64,000 bases of DNA from Bacteroides sp. 51 (GCF_010500965.1 NZ_QVMI01000011.1:72085-136084); one strand, 5' to 3'; positions 25,233-34,320 are shown, numbered from the stretch's first letter. Program-made: numbers and translations. Notes: a model not told the origin generated them from the letters alone.

Positions 25233-28200
25233 TTACTTATTTCCATTCCGTTTATGCATCATTATATAAACTATCGGTATGATAAACCCATTCAGGAAGG
25301 TTGATGTTAACAGCCCACCCAGAATCACTTTCGCCATTGGACTTTGGATCTCATTTCCTGGCAGATCGCCATTCAATGCCAGCGGAATAAGTGCCAGAGC
25401 CGATGTGAGGGCAGTCATAAGGATGGGATTCAAGCGGTCTAATGAACCACGAACCACACTTTCGTATATACTTAACCCTTCTTCCTCTTGCAGGTGATTA
25501 TAGCGATTCACCAATAACATTCCGTTTCGGGTAGCGATACCGAACAAAGAAATAAATCCTATGATGGCAGGTATGCTAACCTCTCCTGTAGTCAGCAGTA
25601 AGCTGAATACCCCCCCGATTAGCGCAAGTGGTAGGTTGATTAGAATAATACCCGATTGTTTCATGCTGCGGAACTCATTAAACAACAGCAAGAAAATGAC
25701 TATGATAGACATGAGCGAGGTAAGCAGTAGTGTGCGGCTTGCCGCTTGTTCACTTTCGAACTGTCCGCCATATTCAATGTGGTATCCTTCGGGTAACTGA
25801 ATCTGGTTATCCACCTTCTTTTGAATATCGTTTACCACGCTTCGCAAATCCCGGTCGGCAATGTTGGCCGAGATAACTATCTTCCGTTTTACATTTTCAC
25901 GGCTTATAGTATTAGGTCCCATAGATGATTGGACGTCTGCAATATAATTCAACGGAATCTTTTTCCCATCAGACGTATCGATCATTAAGTCGGCAATTTT
26001 GTAAGCCTTATCACGACTCTCATCATTCACTTTGACAGTCAGGTCGAAGCTCTTTCCTTTATCGTATACAAGAGATACGACCTCACCTGCCAGGTTTACA
26101 TTAATGAACTCTGAGAATTCCGGTAAGCTGATGCCATATTTGGCCATCAATTCTCTTTTAGGTGTAATCTTCAGTTGCGGACGTTCAATCTGTTGTTCCA
26201 CATTCAGGTCGGCTATACCTTCTACATCGGTGATTGCATCTTTGATTTCATTACCCAACGAGAACATTTTGTTCAGGTCGTCGCCGAAGAGTTTAATGGC
26301 AATATTGGCTTGTGTACCCGATAGCATGGCGTCAATACGGTGACTGATGGGCTGTCCGATCTCTATGTTTGCTCCTGTAATAGTACCCAACTTTTCGCGT
26401 ACTTCGGTCATAAACTCACTGCGCGAACGTTCATCCAGTTCAAAAGGTGCTTCTATCTCGGAAACATTCACCCCTAAAGCATGTTCGTCTAATTCGGCGC
26501 GACCGGTTTTACGAGCTACAGTTTGTATTTCAGGAATGGTCAGAAGAAGCTGCTCGGCGCGTAGCCCTAATTTATCAGATTCTTCAAGTGAGATTCCCGG
26601 TAAAGAACTTACGTTTATCGTTAACGACCCTTCGTTGAATGGTGGAAGAAAACTACGTCCTAACGTAAAGAACAGTCCAAATGCAATGATAAACAGTCCG
26701 ATAGTAGAACCCAGTACAATACGTTTACGTTTCAGTACCCAAGTCAGTGCTTTCTCATAAAAGCCTTTTAACCAGACGGCTACAAATGCTTCTTTGGGCA
26801 GTTCATCCTTTTTATTCTTTGTCAGCAAGTAACTGCAAAGTACGGGAGTCAGTGTAAGTGCAATAAGGGTTGAAGCAGATAGTGCCACAATAAAAGCAAT
26901 GCCCAGTGGTACCAGCATACGTCCTTCCATTCCTGTGAGGAAGAATAACGGAACGAAACTGGCAATGATGATAAGAGTTGAATTCAGGATCGGCATGCGG
27001 ACCTCTTTCGAAGCATTAAATACAACTTCTATTCCAGGCAACTGCTCTTCTTTGGGTTTCATCCGGTTCTCGCGTAAGCGTTTGAATACGTTTTCCACAT
27101 CTACAATAGCATCGTCTACAAGTGAACCTATGGCAATGGCCAATCCTCCGAGACTCATGGTGTTGATGGTCAAGCCCATGTAGTGAAGTGTCAGTATGGA
27201 AATGATGATAGATATAGGCAGTGTGACCAGCGAAATCACAGTTGTACGTACATTGCCCAGGAAGATGAACAATATGATGACAACAAAAATACCTCCTTCA
27301 ATCAGTGACCGCTGGACATTGCCGATAGACCCTTCGATGAACCGGCTTTGGCGGAAAATATCTGTTGATACCTTTACGTCCGCAGGCAGATTCTTTTGTA
27401 AATCCTTAAGCGAAGCTTCCAGCTTATCTGTTAATTCCAATGTGCTGGTAGCCGGTTGCTTGGTTACGGTCAGTAATACTGCCGGTTTTCCTCTCTCCGA
27501 TGCAGTGCCGAGTTTAGGCGCTTTGGCTCCGATACGTATGTCGGCTATATCTTCGATCATGACGGGAACGTTATCTATTGTTTTCACAACGGATTTACCG
27601 AGTTGTTCCACATTGTTTGTCGATAGCATTCCCCGGATGATATACTCATTGCCATATTCGTAAAGCACCCCGCCGTTGGCATTGAGATTCATATCGCGGG
27701 TTACATTCATAACTTCATTGAGCGTAACTCCGTAATGTTTCATTCGTTCGGGCGAGAGGAGTATCTGGAATTCTTTTATATCTCCTCCAAGCACGGCCAC
27801 CTGTGCAACACCTCCGGTGGATAACAAACGTGGACGGATGGTCCAGTCGGCAATCGTGCGCAGGTCGAGCATGGAGGTCGAGTCGGCAGTCAACCCAATG
27901 ATGAGCATCTCACCCAATATAGACGATTGTGGGCCTAGCGTGGGTTTGCCTACATTGGATGGGAGTGATTCGTTAACGACTGCCAACTTCTCGGAAACAA
28001 TTTGCCGGGCCAGATAAACATCTGTGCTCCAGTCAAATTCTACCCATACAACAGAAAAACCGGTGGTCGATGAAGAACGTACACGGCGTACATCTGTTGC
28101 GCCGTTTACGGCGGTTTCTATTGGAAAGGTTACCAGTTGTTCTACTTCTTCCGCAGCCATGCCATTGGCTTCGGTCATGATCACCACGGTTGGAGCGTTC

Positions 28201-28325
28201 AGATCGGGGAAAACATCGACCTCTGTATGTACGGCGGTGTATGTTCCCCATATCATTAATAATACGGCGACTGATAAAACGACCAGTCGGTTATTGAGTG
28301 AATATCGTATAATTTTGTTTAGCAT
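25233..28325 (-). CDS. CzcA/CusA-like heavy-metal RND efflux pump
   Basis: This 1030-aa inner-membrane proton/metal antiporter has the RND layout: a first transmembrane helix near residues 12-30, a large periplasmic loop, helices 2-6 at about 335-500, a second periplasmic loop and helices 8-12 at about 865-1025. GSLVDDAIVDVENVFKRLRE in the fourth helix carries the acidic residues of proton relay typical of heavy-metal RND pumps. It works with the adaptor (28458) and the TolC-like channel (23870). Which metal is exported (Zn/Co/Cd/Ni or Cu/Ag) is not decided here. Confidence 0.92.
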   Translation of the reverse strand: MLNKIIRYSLNNRLVVLSVAVLLMIWGTYTAVHTEVDVFPDLNAPTVVIMTEANGMAAEEVEQLVTFPIETAVNGATDVRRVRSSSTTGFSVVWVEFDWSTDVYLARQIVSEKLAVVNESLPSNVGKPTLGPQSSILGEMLIIGLTADSTSMLDLRTIADWTIRPRLLSTGGVAQVAVLGGDIKEFQILLSPERMKHYGVTLNEVMNVTRDMNLNANGGVLYEYGNEYIIRGMLSTNNVEQLGKSVVKTIDNVPVMIEDIADIRIGAKAPKLGTASERGKPAVLLTVTKQPATSTLELTDKLEASLKDLQKNLPADVKVSTDIFRQSRFIEGSIGNVQRSLIEGGIFVVIILFIFLGNVRTTVISLVTLPISIIISILTLHYMGLTINTMSLGGLAIAIGSLVDDAIVDVENVFKRLRENRMKPKEEQLPGIEVVFNASKEVRMPILNSTLIIIASFVPLFFLTGMEGRMLVPLGIAFIVALSASTLIALTLTPVLCSYLLTKNKKDELPKEAFVAVWLKGFYEKALTWVLKRKRIVLGSTIGLFIIAFGLFFTLGRSFLPPFNEGSLTINVSSLPGISLEESDKLGLRAEQLLLTIPEIQTVARKTGRAELDEHALGVNVSEIEAPFELDERSRSEFMTEVREKLGTITGANIEIGQPISHRIDAMLSGTQANIAIKLFGDDLNKMFSLGNEIKDAITDVEGIADLNVEQQIERPQLKITPKRELMAKYGISLPEFSEFINVNLAGEVVSLVYDKGKSFDLTVKVNDESRDKAYKIADLMIDTSDGKKIPLNYIADVQSSMGPNTISRENVKRKIVISANIADRDLRSVVNDIQKKVDNQIQLPEGYHIEYGGQFESEQAASRTLLLTSLMSIIVIFLLLFNEFRSMKQSGIILINLPLALIGGVFSLLLTTGEVSIPAIIGFISLFGIATRNGMLLVNRYNHLQEEEGLSIYESVVRGSLDRLNPILMTALTSALALIPLALNGDLPGNEIQSPMAKVILGGLLTSTFLNGFIIPIVYIMMHKRNGNK

Positions 28326-28329
28326 AAAT

Positions 28330-28435
28330 CAATTTTGAATTTTGAATTTTGAGTTTTGAATTGTCTTTTGCTTCCAATCAAGTGTGATTCTGTCTGCATA
28401 GCCATTCAAAATTTAAAATTCAGAATTTATAATTA
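28330..28435. repeat. AT-rich inverted repeat between pump and adaptor genes
   Basis: Tandem TTTTGAATTTTGAATTTTGA on the left faces CAAAATTTAAAATTCAGAAT on the right. It can form a long AT hairpin in the 132-bp spacer of the efflux operon. It may set relative expression of adaptor and pump, which is an inference. Confidence 0.55.
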
Positions 28436-28457
28436 CAACTGAACTCGTTCAGTTGCT

Positions 28458-29681
28458 TTAGTGTTCATGACTATGTGCAGGTAATACATTGCTAGCCGAT
28501 GCAAGCTTCACCTGGTAAGCGCCGTGTGTTACGACACGGTTCCCGGCGGCGATTCCACTAAGAATTTGTATATTCTGCCCATTGTCAGCTCCTAAAGTAA
28601 CCTCTTGCTTCTTGTAACATTCATCGTCCAGTTGCAGATATACAAAGTAACTGCCCTGTTCTTCGGTTATCGCTGTATGTGGCAATGAAATTGTATTGTT
28701 AATAGGAGAGGACAGGAGATATATCTCTACGAAAGAACCCGGAAGAACATCGCCTTTATTATCGAACTCAAAAGTAACCGGAACATAATAGGCATTATCA
28801 CCTGAAGATTTTCCGAAAGACAGGAGTTTACCTCCCAGTTCCTTCAGTTGGTATACCGTGTTGTTATACGGGGTTTTGAAATTGGCTGAAGAGATGGTAC
28901 GAAGATATGGATAATACTTTTCTGAGACTTCGGCACGCAGGAAGAGTCTCCGGCTTTGGGTAATGCTGACCAAAGGTTGTCCCAACTCTACATAGTCGCC
29001 TTCTTTAACCAGGATACTTTTAACAAATCCGGAAATAGGCGAAGTTATGGTTTGCCCGCCTGCTGAGTGGTTTTTTGCCATAGCTTCATAGCTGATCCGG
29101 GCATTTTCATAGTTTTGCTCTGCCTGGTTGAAGTCTTTTTGTGATACGATCTGGCTTTTTACAAGCGGTTGCATACGCTCATATTCTTTCTTTGCCATTT
29201 CGTATGCAACACGGGCTTTTTGTACGGGATCTCCATCTACCATATTCTTGGCAGATACGGTAAGCAGTGCTGTGCCACGGCTTACATCCATTCCTTCCAG
29301 TACTTTGTTTCTGAATGAAACGACTCCGGCAATGGTGGCTACAGCCGTGGTTTCATCACCTTGAGCCGCCAATACCTGTCCGCTGGTTTTAATCACCTGA
29401 TGAAAGGTGCCGGCTTGTATGGCTTCGGATTTCACACCGGCTGCCAGGGCTTTATCTTTGGGAAGAACGATTTCGTCACTGTTGCCCCCTTCTTCGTGTC
29501 CGTGGTTATGGCCTTCGTGACTATGTTCGGTGTGATCGTGATCATGGTCGCAACCTTCATGCTTATGAGCTTCGGTAGCATGATTGTGCTCTTCGTGATT
29601 ATGTGTTTCGCTATTATTAGAATTATTGCATGAGCCTAACAGGAATAATCCTAAGACTCCTATGAATATTGCTTTTTTCAT
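28458..29681 (-). CDS. CzcB-like RND periplasmic adaptor, His-rich lipoprotein
   Basis: This is the membrane-fusion protein joining the RND pump to the TolC-like channel. At 407 aa it has a lipoprotein signal (GVLGLFLLGSC, Cys18) and then about 50 residues dominated by His, Glu and Asp (HNHEEHNHATEAHKHEGCDH and onward). The lipoyl/barrel-sandwich parts are TIAGVVSFRNKVLEGMDVSRG and ISGFVKSILVKEGDYVELGQ, with an alpha hairpin between them. The C-terminus ends HSHEH. The His-rich leader is a probable metal-binding or buffering arm, common in metal-type adaptors. Confidence 0.9.
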   Translation of the reverse strand: MKKAIFIGVLGLFLLGSCNNSNNSETHNHEEHNHATEAHKHEGCDHDHDHTEHSHEGHNHGHEEGGNSDEIVLPKDKALAAGVKSEAIQAGTFHQVIKTSGQVLAAQGDETTAVATIAGVVSFRNKVLEGMDVSRGTALLTVSAKNMVDGDPVQKARVAYEMAKKEYERMQPLVKSQIVSQKDFNQAEQNYENARISYEAMAKNHSAGGQTITSPISGFVKSILVKEGDYVELGQPLVSITQSRRLFLRAEVSEKYYPYLRTISSANFKTPYNNTVYQLKELGGKLLSFGKSSGDNAYYVPVTFEFDNKGDVLPGSFVEIYLLSSPINNTISLPHTAITEEQGSYFVYLQLDDECYKKQEVTLGADNGQNIQILSGIAAGNRVVTHGAYQVKLASASNVLPAHSHEH

Positions 29682-29702
29682 ATTGTATATAATTGATTGC
29701 TT

Positions 29703-29780
29703 GTAGGGGCGGTTCGCGAACCGCCCGAAAATGATTTCCTGTGTATTCTGCGTATTGGGCGGTTCGCGAACCGCCCCTAC
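29703..29780. repeat. REP-like palindrome pair (BIME-like), copy 2
   Basis: Palindromes GGGCGGTTCGCGAACCGCCC at 29707-29726 and 29757-29776 flank a 30-bp spacer nearly identical to copy 1 (GAAAATGATTTCCTGTGTAT), with outer GTAGGGG and CCCCTAC. It sits between the adaptor gene and the His-rich small gene, so the efflux operon contains two such elements. Confidence 0.9.
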
Positions 29781-29882
29781 GGCAAATAACTTGCAAAGAG
29801 TAATTCTGCAATATGGATTTAACGAATTTACGCGGGTTGGGATAAAACTATATCCTCGCTGCGGCGCGTTGCCGCTAAATTG

Positions 29883-30296
29883 TTAAATCGTAAATAAACA
29901 AGGAGGTGCGCGAAGACCTGCGGCACATGTGATGTATGTGCCGTGAAGAGATTCCAGATAAGCATAATCTCGATGGATATCCCTCTCTTCGGGTTGGGTA
30001 AGGAACCTGAGAAGTGGTTCGGTGAATAAGGTTGTGATATAGAAGTACTGAGGTTGTACCTCTTCTAATTGATTAGTAGGAACAGACGATTCGATATGGG
30101 TCATACAGTCGCTCGTGCAACACGGATCGTCTTTATGGTGGTGGTGTTGATGATCGCAAGGACATTCCGTGTCCTTAATATCATCTTTCATGCATATAAT
30201 ACCGTTGCTATGGTGATGATGAGGAATAAGCGGGGCTACCAGCATAATCATGCAGGTAATCATCAGAAAATATAGGATGTATCGCTTGTCTTTCAT
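29883..30296 (-). CDS. small His/Cys-rich membrane protein heading the efflux operon (DUF6769-like)
   Basis: This 137-aa protein has an N-terminal hydrophobic segment (YILYFLMITCMIMLVAPLI) followed by HHHHSNGIICMKDD, CPCDHQHHHHKDDPCC and TSDCMTH, an obvious His/Cys metal-binding region. The C-terminal part (TTLFTEPLLRFLTQPEERDI) looks conserved but carries no known motif. The frame opens with GTG at 30299, but the adjacent ATG at 30296 is chosen. It is first in the operon with adaptor, pump and channel, so it is plausibly a periplasmic metal sensor, chaperone or buffer. The family name is from memory. Confidence 0.72.
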   Translation of the reverse strand: MKDKRYILYFLMITCMIMLVAPLIPHHHHSNGIICMKDDIKDTECPCDHQHHHHKDDPCCTSDCMTHIESSVPTNQLEEVQPQYFYITTLFTEPLLRFLTQPEERDIHRDYAYLESLHGTYITCAAGLRAPPCLFTI

Positions 30297-30319
30297 CACT
30301 TTAGCTTGTCTAACAGTGG

Positions 30320-30327
30320 CAAAGATA
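30320..30327 (-). promoter_or_regulatory. -7 box candidate for the efflux operon
   Basis: The minus strand reads TATCTTTG (TAnnTTTG), 24 bp before the start at 30296. It is next to the long hairpin at 30337-30413. Confidence 0.45.
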
Positions 30328-30336
30328 GTTTATTTA

Positions 30337-30413
30337 GTTGAAAATTGAAAGTTGAAAGCTGAAAGTTACCATGCGGCATCGTAACTTTCAACTTTTAACT
30401 TTCAATTTTTAAC
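30337..30413. terminator. 33-bp-arm AT-rich hairpin at the ABC-F 3' end
   Basis: Arms 30337-30369 and 30381-30413 pair with about three mismatches around an 11-base loop. They are made of tandem TTGAAAGTTGAAAG-type decamers. The right arm overlaps the last codons and stop of the ABC-F gene (minus strand), so it could end that transcript just before the efflux-operon promoter. Confidence 0.6.
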
Positions 30414-32043
30414 TTCGCTCAAGTTCCTTGAGTGAATTCATTTTCTTCTTTTCCAGGAATTCGTAGATGCCACTCAGGTGTTCGACCACTCGTTTATTTC
30501 CAAACTCAAAGACCTTCGTTACAAGGCCATCCAGGAAGTCGCGGTCGTGTGATACGACGATCAAAGTGCCATCGAAATCTATCAATGCTTGCTTAAGAAT
30601 ATCTTTTGTCTTCATATCCAGGTGGTTCGTAGGCTCGTCAAGAATAAGAAGGTTTACGGGTTCCAGCAAAAGCTTTATCATAGCCAGACGGGTTCTTTCT
30701 CCTCCTGAAAGCACTTTTACTTTTTTAGTCGATTCCTCTCCACCGAACATAAATGCGCCAAGTAAGTCGCGTATCTTATTGCGGATATCTCCTATGGCCA
30801 CATCATCTATGGTTTGGAAAACAGTGAGTCCTTCATCTAATAGGGACGCCTGATTCTGCGCAAAATAACCAATTTGTATGTTATGCCCCAAAGTTAATGT
30901 ACCACTATGTTCTATTTCTTTCATAATACATTTAACCAGGGTCGATTTACCCTCGCCATTCTTGCCGACAAAAGCAACTTTGTCTCCTCTTTCTATGGTA
31001 AGTGAAGCATTGCTGAATACCAGATGATCTCCATACGATTTCCCAACACTCTCCATAATCACCGGATAGTTGCCCGAGCGGGGAGAAGGAGGAAATTTTA
31101 ACCTTAAAGCCGATGTGTCTTCTTCGTCCACTTCAAGTATTTCGAGCTTTTCCAACATTTTCACGCGACTTTGTACCTGTAGCGTTTTTGAATAGGTTCC
31201 TTTGAAGCGTTCAATAAACTCTTTGGTTTCGGCAATGAACTTCTGTTGCTCCTCGTAAGCCTTTTGTTGTTGCTCGCGACGTTCTTTGCGTAGCTCAAGA
31301 TACTTACTATAATTTACTTTATAGTCATATATACGTCCCATGGTTACTTCGATGGTACGCGTAGTAATATTATCTACAAATTTGCGGTCGTGGCTGATTA
31401 CGATCACCGCTTTGGCACTATTTATGAGAAAGTCTTCCAGCCATTGGATCGATTCGATATCCAGGTGGTTTGTAGGTTCGTCGAGTAACAACACATCCGG
31501 TTTTTGTAACAGGAGTTTAGCCAGTTCAATGCGCATACGCCATCCTCCACTGAATTCACTGGTCTGTTTGTTGAAATCGGCACGTGTAAATCCGAGTCCG
31601 AGGAGTGCTTTTTCTACGTCCTCTTCATAATTGGTTGAGTCGATCGTATAGAACTTTTCGCTTAAGGCGGATACTTTCTCGATCAGCTCCATATAGCTAT
31701 CGCTCTCATAATCAGACCGTGTTGCCAGTTCATTGTTCAGTTGATTGATCTCTTCCTCCATTTTGTGGAGATGTGCGAAAGCTTGTGCTGTTTCCTCGAA
31801 TACCGTTTTCCCATCTTCTGTCATCAGATGTTGTGGCAGATAGGCTACGACACAATCTTTAGGAGTTGAAATTTTTCCCCTGCTTGGCTGTCTGGCGTTG
31901 GCCAGAATCTTCAATAAAGTACTTTTCCCAGCTCCGTTCTTACCCATCAAAGCAATCCGGTCTTTTTCGTTTATTACAAAAGATATATCAGAAAAAAGAG
32001 TTGTTCCACCGAACTCTACGGTTAGTCCATCAATTGAAATCAT
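30409..32043 (-). CDS. ABC-F family ATP-binding protein
   Basis: This 544-aa cytoplasmic ribosome-associated ATPase has two ABC domains in one chain and no membrane part. Domain 1 has GKNGAGKSTLLKILANA (about 35), SGGWRMRIELAKLLLQKP and LLLDEPTNHLD (about 185). The linker near residues 235-310 (LRKERREQQQKAYEEQQKF) is the charged P-site tRNA interaction motif region. Domain 2 has GKNGEGKSTLVKCI (about 360), LSGGERTRLAMIKLL and LILDEPTNHLD. Such proteins resolve stalled ribosomes; some protect against antibiotics, but nothing here shows resistance. ATG start at 32043. Confidence 0.92.
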   Translation of the reverse strand: MISIDGLTVEFGGTTLFSDISFVINEKDRIALMGKNGAGKSTLLKILANARQPSRGKISTPKDCVVAYLPQHLMTEDGKTVFEETAQAFAHLHKMEEEINQLNNELATRSDYESDSYMELIEKVSALSEKFYTIDSTNYEEDVEKALLGLGFTRADFNKQTSEFSGGWRMRIELAKLLLQKPDVLLLDEPTNHLDIESIQWLEDFLINSAKAVIVISHDRKFVDNITTRTIEVTMGRIYDYKVNYSKYLELRKERREQQQKAYEEQQKFIAETKEFIERFKGTYSKTLQVQSRVKMLEKLEILEVDEEDTSALRLKFPPSPRSGNYPVIMESVGKSYGDHLVFSNASLTIERGDKVAFVGKNGEGKSTLVKCIMKEIEHSGTLTLGHNIQIGYFAQNQASLLDEGLTVFQTIDDVAIGDIRNKIRDLLGAFMFGGEESTKKVKVLSGGERTRLAMIKLLLEPVNLLILDEPTNHLDMKTKDILKQALIDFDGTLIVVSHDRDFLDGLVTKVFEFGNKRVVEHLSGIYEFLEKKKMNSLKELERS

Positions 32044-32110
32044 GGTGTTTGTATATGGTTCTTTTAGTTTAATTAGATAGAAAATACAAGTTCACTTTAA
32101 AAATGAGGTG

Positions 32111-32118
32111 CAAAGATA
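32111..32118 (-). promoter_or_regulatory. -7 box candidate for the ABC-F gene
   Basis: The minus strand reads TATCTTTG (TAnnTTTG), 68 bp before the start codon at 32043. Confidence 0.4.
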
Positions 32119-32201
32119 AGCATTTATATGATTTTTTTTCCTAACTTGCACCCCGAATTCGAATGTACAAGAAAATAGCATAATAATACAATAAGATTGT
32201 T

Positions 32202-32603
32202 ATGGAAACAACAAACAATGCACAGGACTATCGTCCTTTAATATTAGTGGCCGAAGATGATGACAGCAACTTTAAATTAATAAAAGCTATTATCGGAAAG
32301 AAATATGATATTGTCTGGGCAAAAAATGGCGCTGAGATGGTGGAGAACTTTAAGGAACACCAAGGTAAAGCCGCTGCTGTCTTGATGGATATCAAGATGC
32401 CGATAATGAATGGGTTAGAAGCAACCAAGATAATTCGTGGTATGTCTCCTGAAATACCTATTATCATGCAAACGGCTTATGCATTTAATAGTGACAGGGA
32501 AAGTGCGATGGAGAGCGGTGCTACTGAGGTATTGGTAAAGCCGATCACATTGGCAGCATTGAGAAACTGCCTGAGCAAATACTTCCCGGAAGTTAAATGG
32601 TAA
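32202..32603 (+). CDS. stand-alone response-regulator receiver protein
   Basis: This 133-aa protein consists of a single receiver domain. Acidic pocket EDDDSN is near residues 19-24, the phospho-acceptor Asp in VLMDIKMPIMNG near 66, Thr in MQTAYA near 94, and the invariant Lys in EVLVKPITL near 116. There is no output domain. It sits alone with its own terminator, so it must act through a partner encoded elsewhere or as a phosphotransfer intermediate. No kinase gene is adjacent; the kinase at 62622 is 30 kb away and no link is shown. Confidence 0.92.
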   Translation: METTNNAQDYRPLILVAEDDDSNFKLIKAIIGKKYDIVWAKNGAEMVENFKEHQGKAAAVLMDIKMPIMNGLEATKIIRGMSPEIPIIMQTAYAFNSDRESAMESGATEVLVKPITLAALRNCLSKYFPEVKW

Positions 32604-32621
32604 TACATTGAATATAATATT

Positions 32622-32657
32622 AAAATAAGGTATCCTTTATGGGTACCTTATTTTTTT
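32622..32657 (+). terminator. rho-independent terminator of the receiver gene
   Basis: AAAATAAGGTATCC and GGGTACCTTATTTT pair around a short loop, ending in a run of T, 18 bp after the stop. Confidence 0.8.
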
Positions 32658-32675
32658 GTAGAGATTTAACTTCAC

Positions 32676-32720
32676 AAAAAAAAAGCGTTACCTTAACCTT
32701 CACAGGCGAGCAGGTAACGC
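32676..32720 (-). terminator. terminator candidate for gdhA on the minus strand
   Basis: On the minus strand GCGTTACC pairs with GGTAACGC and is followed by an uninterrupted T run (the A run at 32676-32684). It lies about 127 bp after the gdhA stop, behind a second AT-rich hairpin. Confidence 0.6.
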
Positions 32721-32760
32721 ACCACAAATACAAATACAACTAAACAAAGTTCCCTTTTAG

Positions 32761-32848
32761 AGTTGACAGTTGATAGTTAACAGTTGACAGTTAGCTGCGC
32801 TGTAATTCTGCATAGTAACTGTCAACTATCAACTGTTATCTATCAACT
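32761..32848. repeat. 33-bp-arm inverted repeat of TTGACAGTTGATAG decamers
   Basis: Arms 32761-32793 and 32816-32848 pair with few mismatches. Each is three to four copies of a variable decamer. The right arm overlaps the gdhA stop codon, in the same relation as the 30337 hairpin to the ABC-F gene. Confidence 0.65.
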
Positions 32849-34184
32849 AAATATATCCTTGTCCTATCATTGCATGGGCTACTTTCATAAAGCCTGCAAT
32901 GTTGGCGCCTTTCATATAATTAATATAACCATCGGGTTCTGTACCGTATTTCACGCATTGTTCATGAATGCCGTGCATAATACTTTTCAGTCTTTCGTCT
33001 ACTTCTGTTGCTCCCCAGCTCAGGTGCATGGCATTCTGTGACATTTCCAAACCTGAGGTAGCAACGCCACCAGCGTTAACCGCTTTGCCCGGTCCGTACA
33101 GAATTTTATGCTCAAGGAATGCTTCGATCGCTTCAGGAGTACATCCCATATTAGATATTTCGCCTACGTATTGTACGCCGTTATTAATCAGGTTTGCAGC
33201 ATCTTCACCGTTTAGCTCATTTTGGGTAGCACATGGCAATGCTATATCTACTTTTACCTCCCATGGACGTTTGCCCGCAACAAATGTTGAACCAGGGAAT
33301 TGGTCTGCGTAAGGAGCAACAATATCATTGCCTGACGAACGAAGTTCAAGCATATAATCGATCTTTTCTCCACTAATCCCTTCCGGGTCATAGATATAAC
33401 CGTCAGGACCTGATATAGTAACCACTTTAGCACCTAGTTCATTCGCTTTTAGGGCAGCACCCCAGGCAACGTTACCGAAACCGGATAAAGCTACTGTCTT
33501 ACCCACCATGGTTTCGCCACGGGTCTGGAGCATATCATTAACAAAATATAGTCCGCCGAATCCGGTTGCTTCGGGACGAATCAATGATCCGCCGAATTCC
33601 AATCCTTTTCCGGTAAATGTTCCGGTAAATTCGCGGGTGAGTTTCTTGTACATACCAAACATATAGCCAACTTCACGACCGCCCACACCAATATCGCCCG
33701 CAGGAACGTCCATATCCGGGCCAAGGTGACGCCACAATTCCAGCATAAAAGCCTGGCAGAATCGCATAACTTCTCCGTTGCTCTTACCACGTGGAGAGAA
33801 ATCAGATCCACCTTTACCACCACCCATAGGCAAGGTAGTCAGTGCATTTTTGAATGTTTGTTCGAAACCTAAGAACTTCAGGATAGAGAGAGTTACTGAA
33901 GCATGAAAACGAATACCGCCTTTGTAAGGGCCAATGGCGTTGTTGAACTGTACACGATAGCCAAGGTTTGTTTGCACTTCACCTTTGTCGTCTACCCATG
34001 TCACGCGGAAAGTAAAGATACGATCCGGTTCGACCAATCGTTCGATAATTTTCGCTTTCTCGAACTCTGGATGCTGATTGTATATATCTTCGATGGAAAT
34101 AAGCACTTCCTTTACGGCTTGAAGATATTCAGACTCGCCGGGATGTTTGGCCTCTAGTGAGGACATGATTCGTTCGATATTCAT
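32847..34184 (-). CDS. gdhA: NADP-type glutamate dehydrogenase
   Basis: It makes glutamate from 2-oxoglutarate and ammonia, the main ammonia-assimilation enzyme in many Bacteroidales. At 445 aa it matches the hexameric NADP-dependent class. The substrate region PYKGGIRFHASV is near residue 92 and the catalytic Lys motif PMGGGKGGSDFSPRGKS near 118. The nucleotide fold is VALSGFGNVAWGAALKANELGAKVV near 232, with ISGPDGYI following. ATG start at 34184. The gene is monocistronic with a -7 box at 34234. Confidence 0.95.
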   Translation of the reverse strand: MNIERIMSSLEAKHPGESEYLQAVKEVLISIEDIYNQHPEFEKAKIIERLVEPDRIFTFRVTWVDDKGEVQTNLGYRVQFNNAIGPYKGGIRFHASVTLSILKFLGFEQTFKNALTTLPMGGGKGGSDFSPRGKSNGEVMRFCQAFMLELWRHLGPDMDVPAGDIGVGGREVGYMFGMYKKLTREFTGTFTGKGLEFGGSLIRPEATGFGGLYFVNDMLQTRGETMVGKTVALSGFGNVAWGAALKANELGAKVVTISGPDGYIYDPEGISGEKIDYMLELRSSGNDIVAPYADQFPGSTFVAGKRPWEVKVDIALPCATQNELNGEDAANLINNGVQYVGEISNMGCTPEAIEAFLEHKILYGPGKAVNAGGVATSGLEMSQNAMHLSWGATEVDERLKSIMHGIHEQCVKYGTEPDGYINYMKGANIAGFMKVAHAMIGQGYI

Positions 34185-34233
34185 AATATATGTTTTTAAG
34201 GAGGTTTCTGATAAAATGTAACCTATCTCTATG

Positions 34234-34241
34234 CAAATATA
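34234..34241 (-). promoter_or_regulatory. -7 box candidate for gdhA
   Basis: The minus strand reads TATATTTG (TAnnTTTG), 50 bp before the gdhA start codon. Confidence 0.5.
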
Positions 34242-34320
34242 GATATTCTTTTGTTATTCGCAAATGTAAATGGCCTATTTTTGAATATCGAAGTGATAAA
34301 ATGATATTGTTGATATTGTT

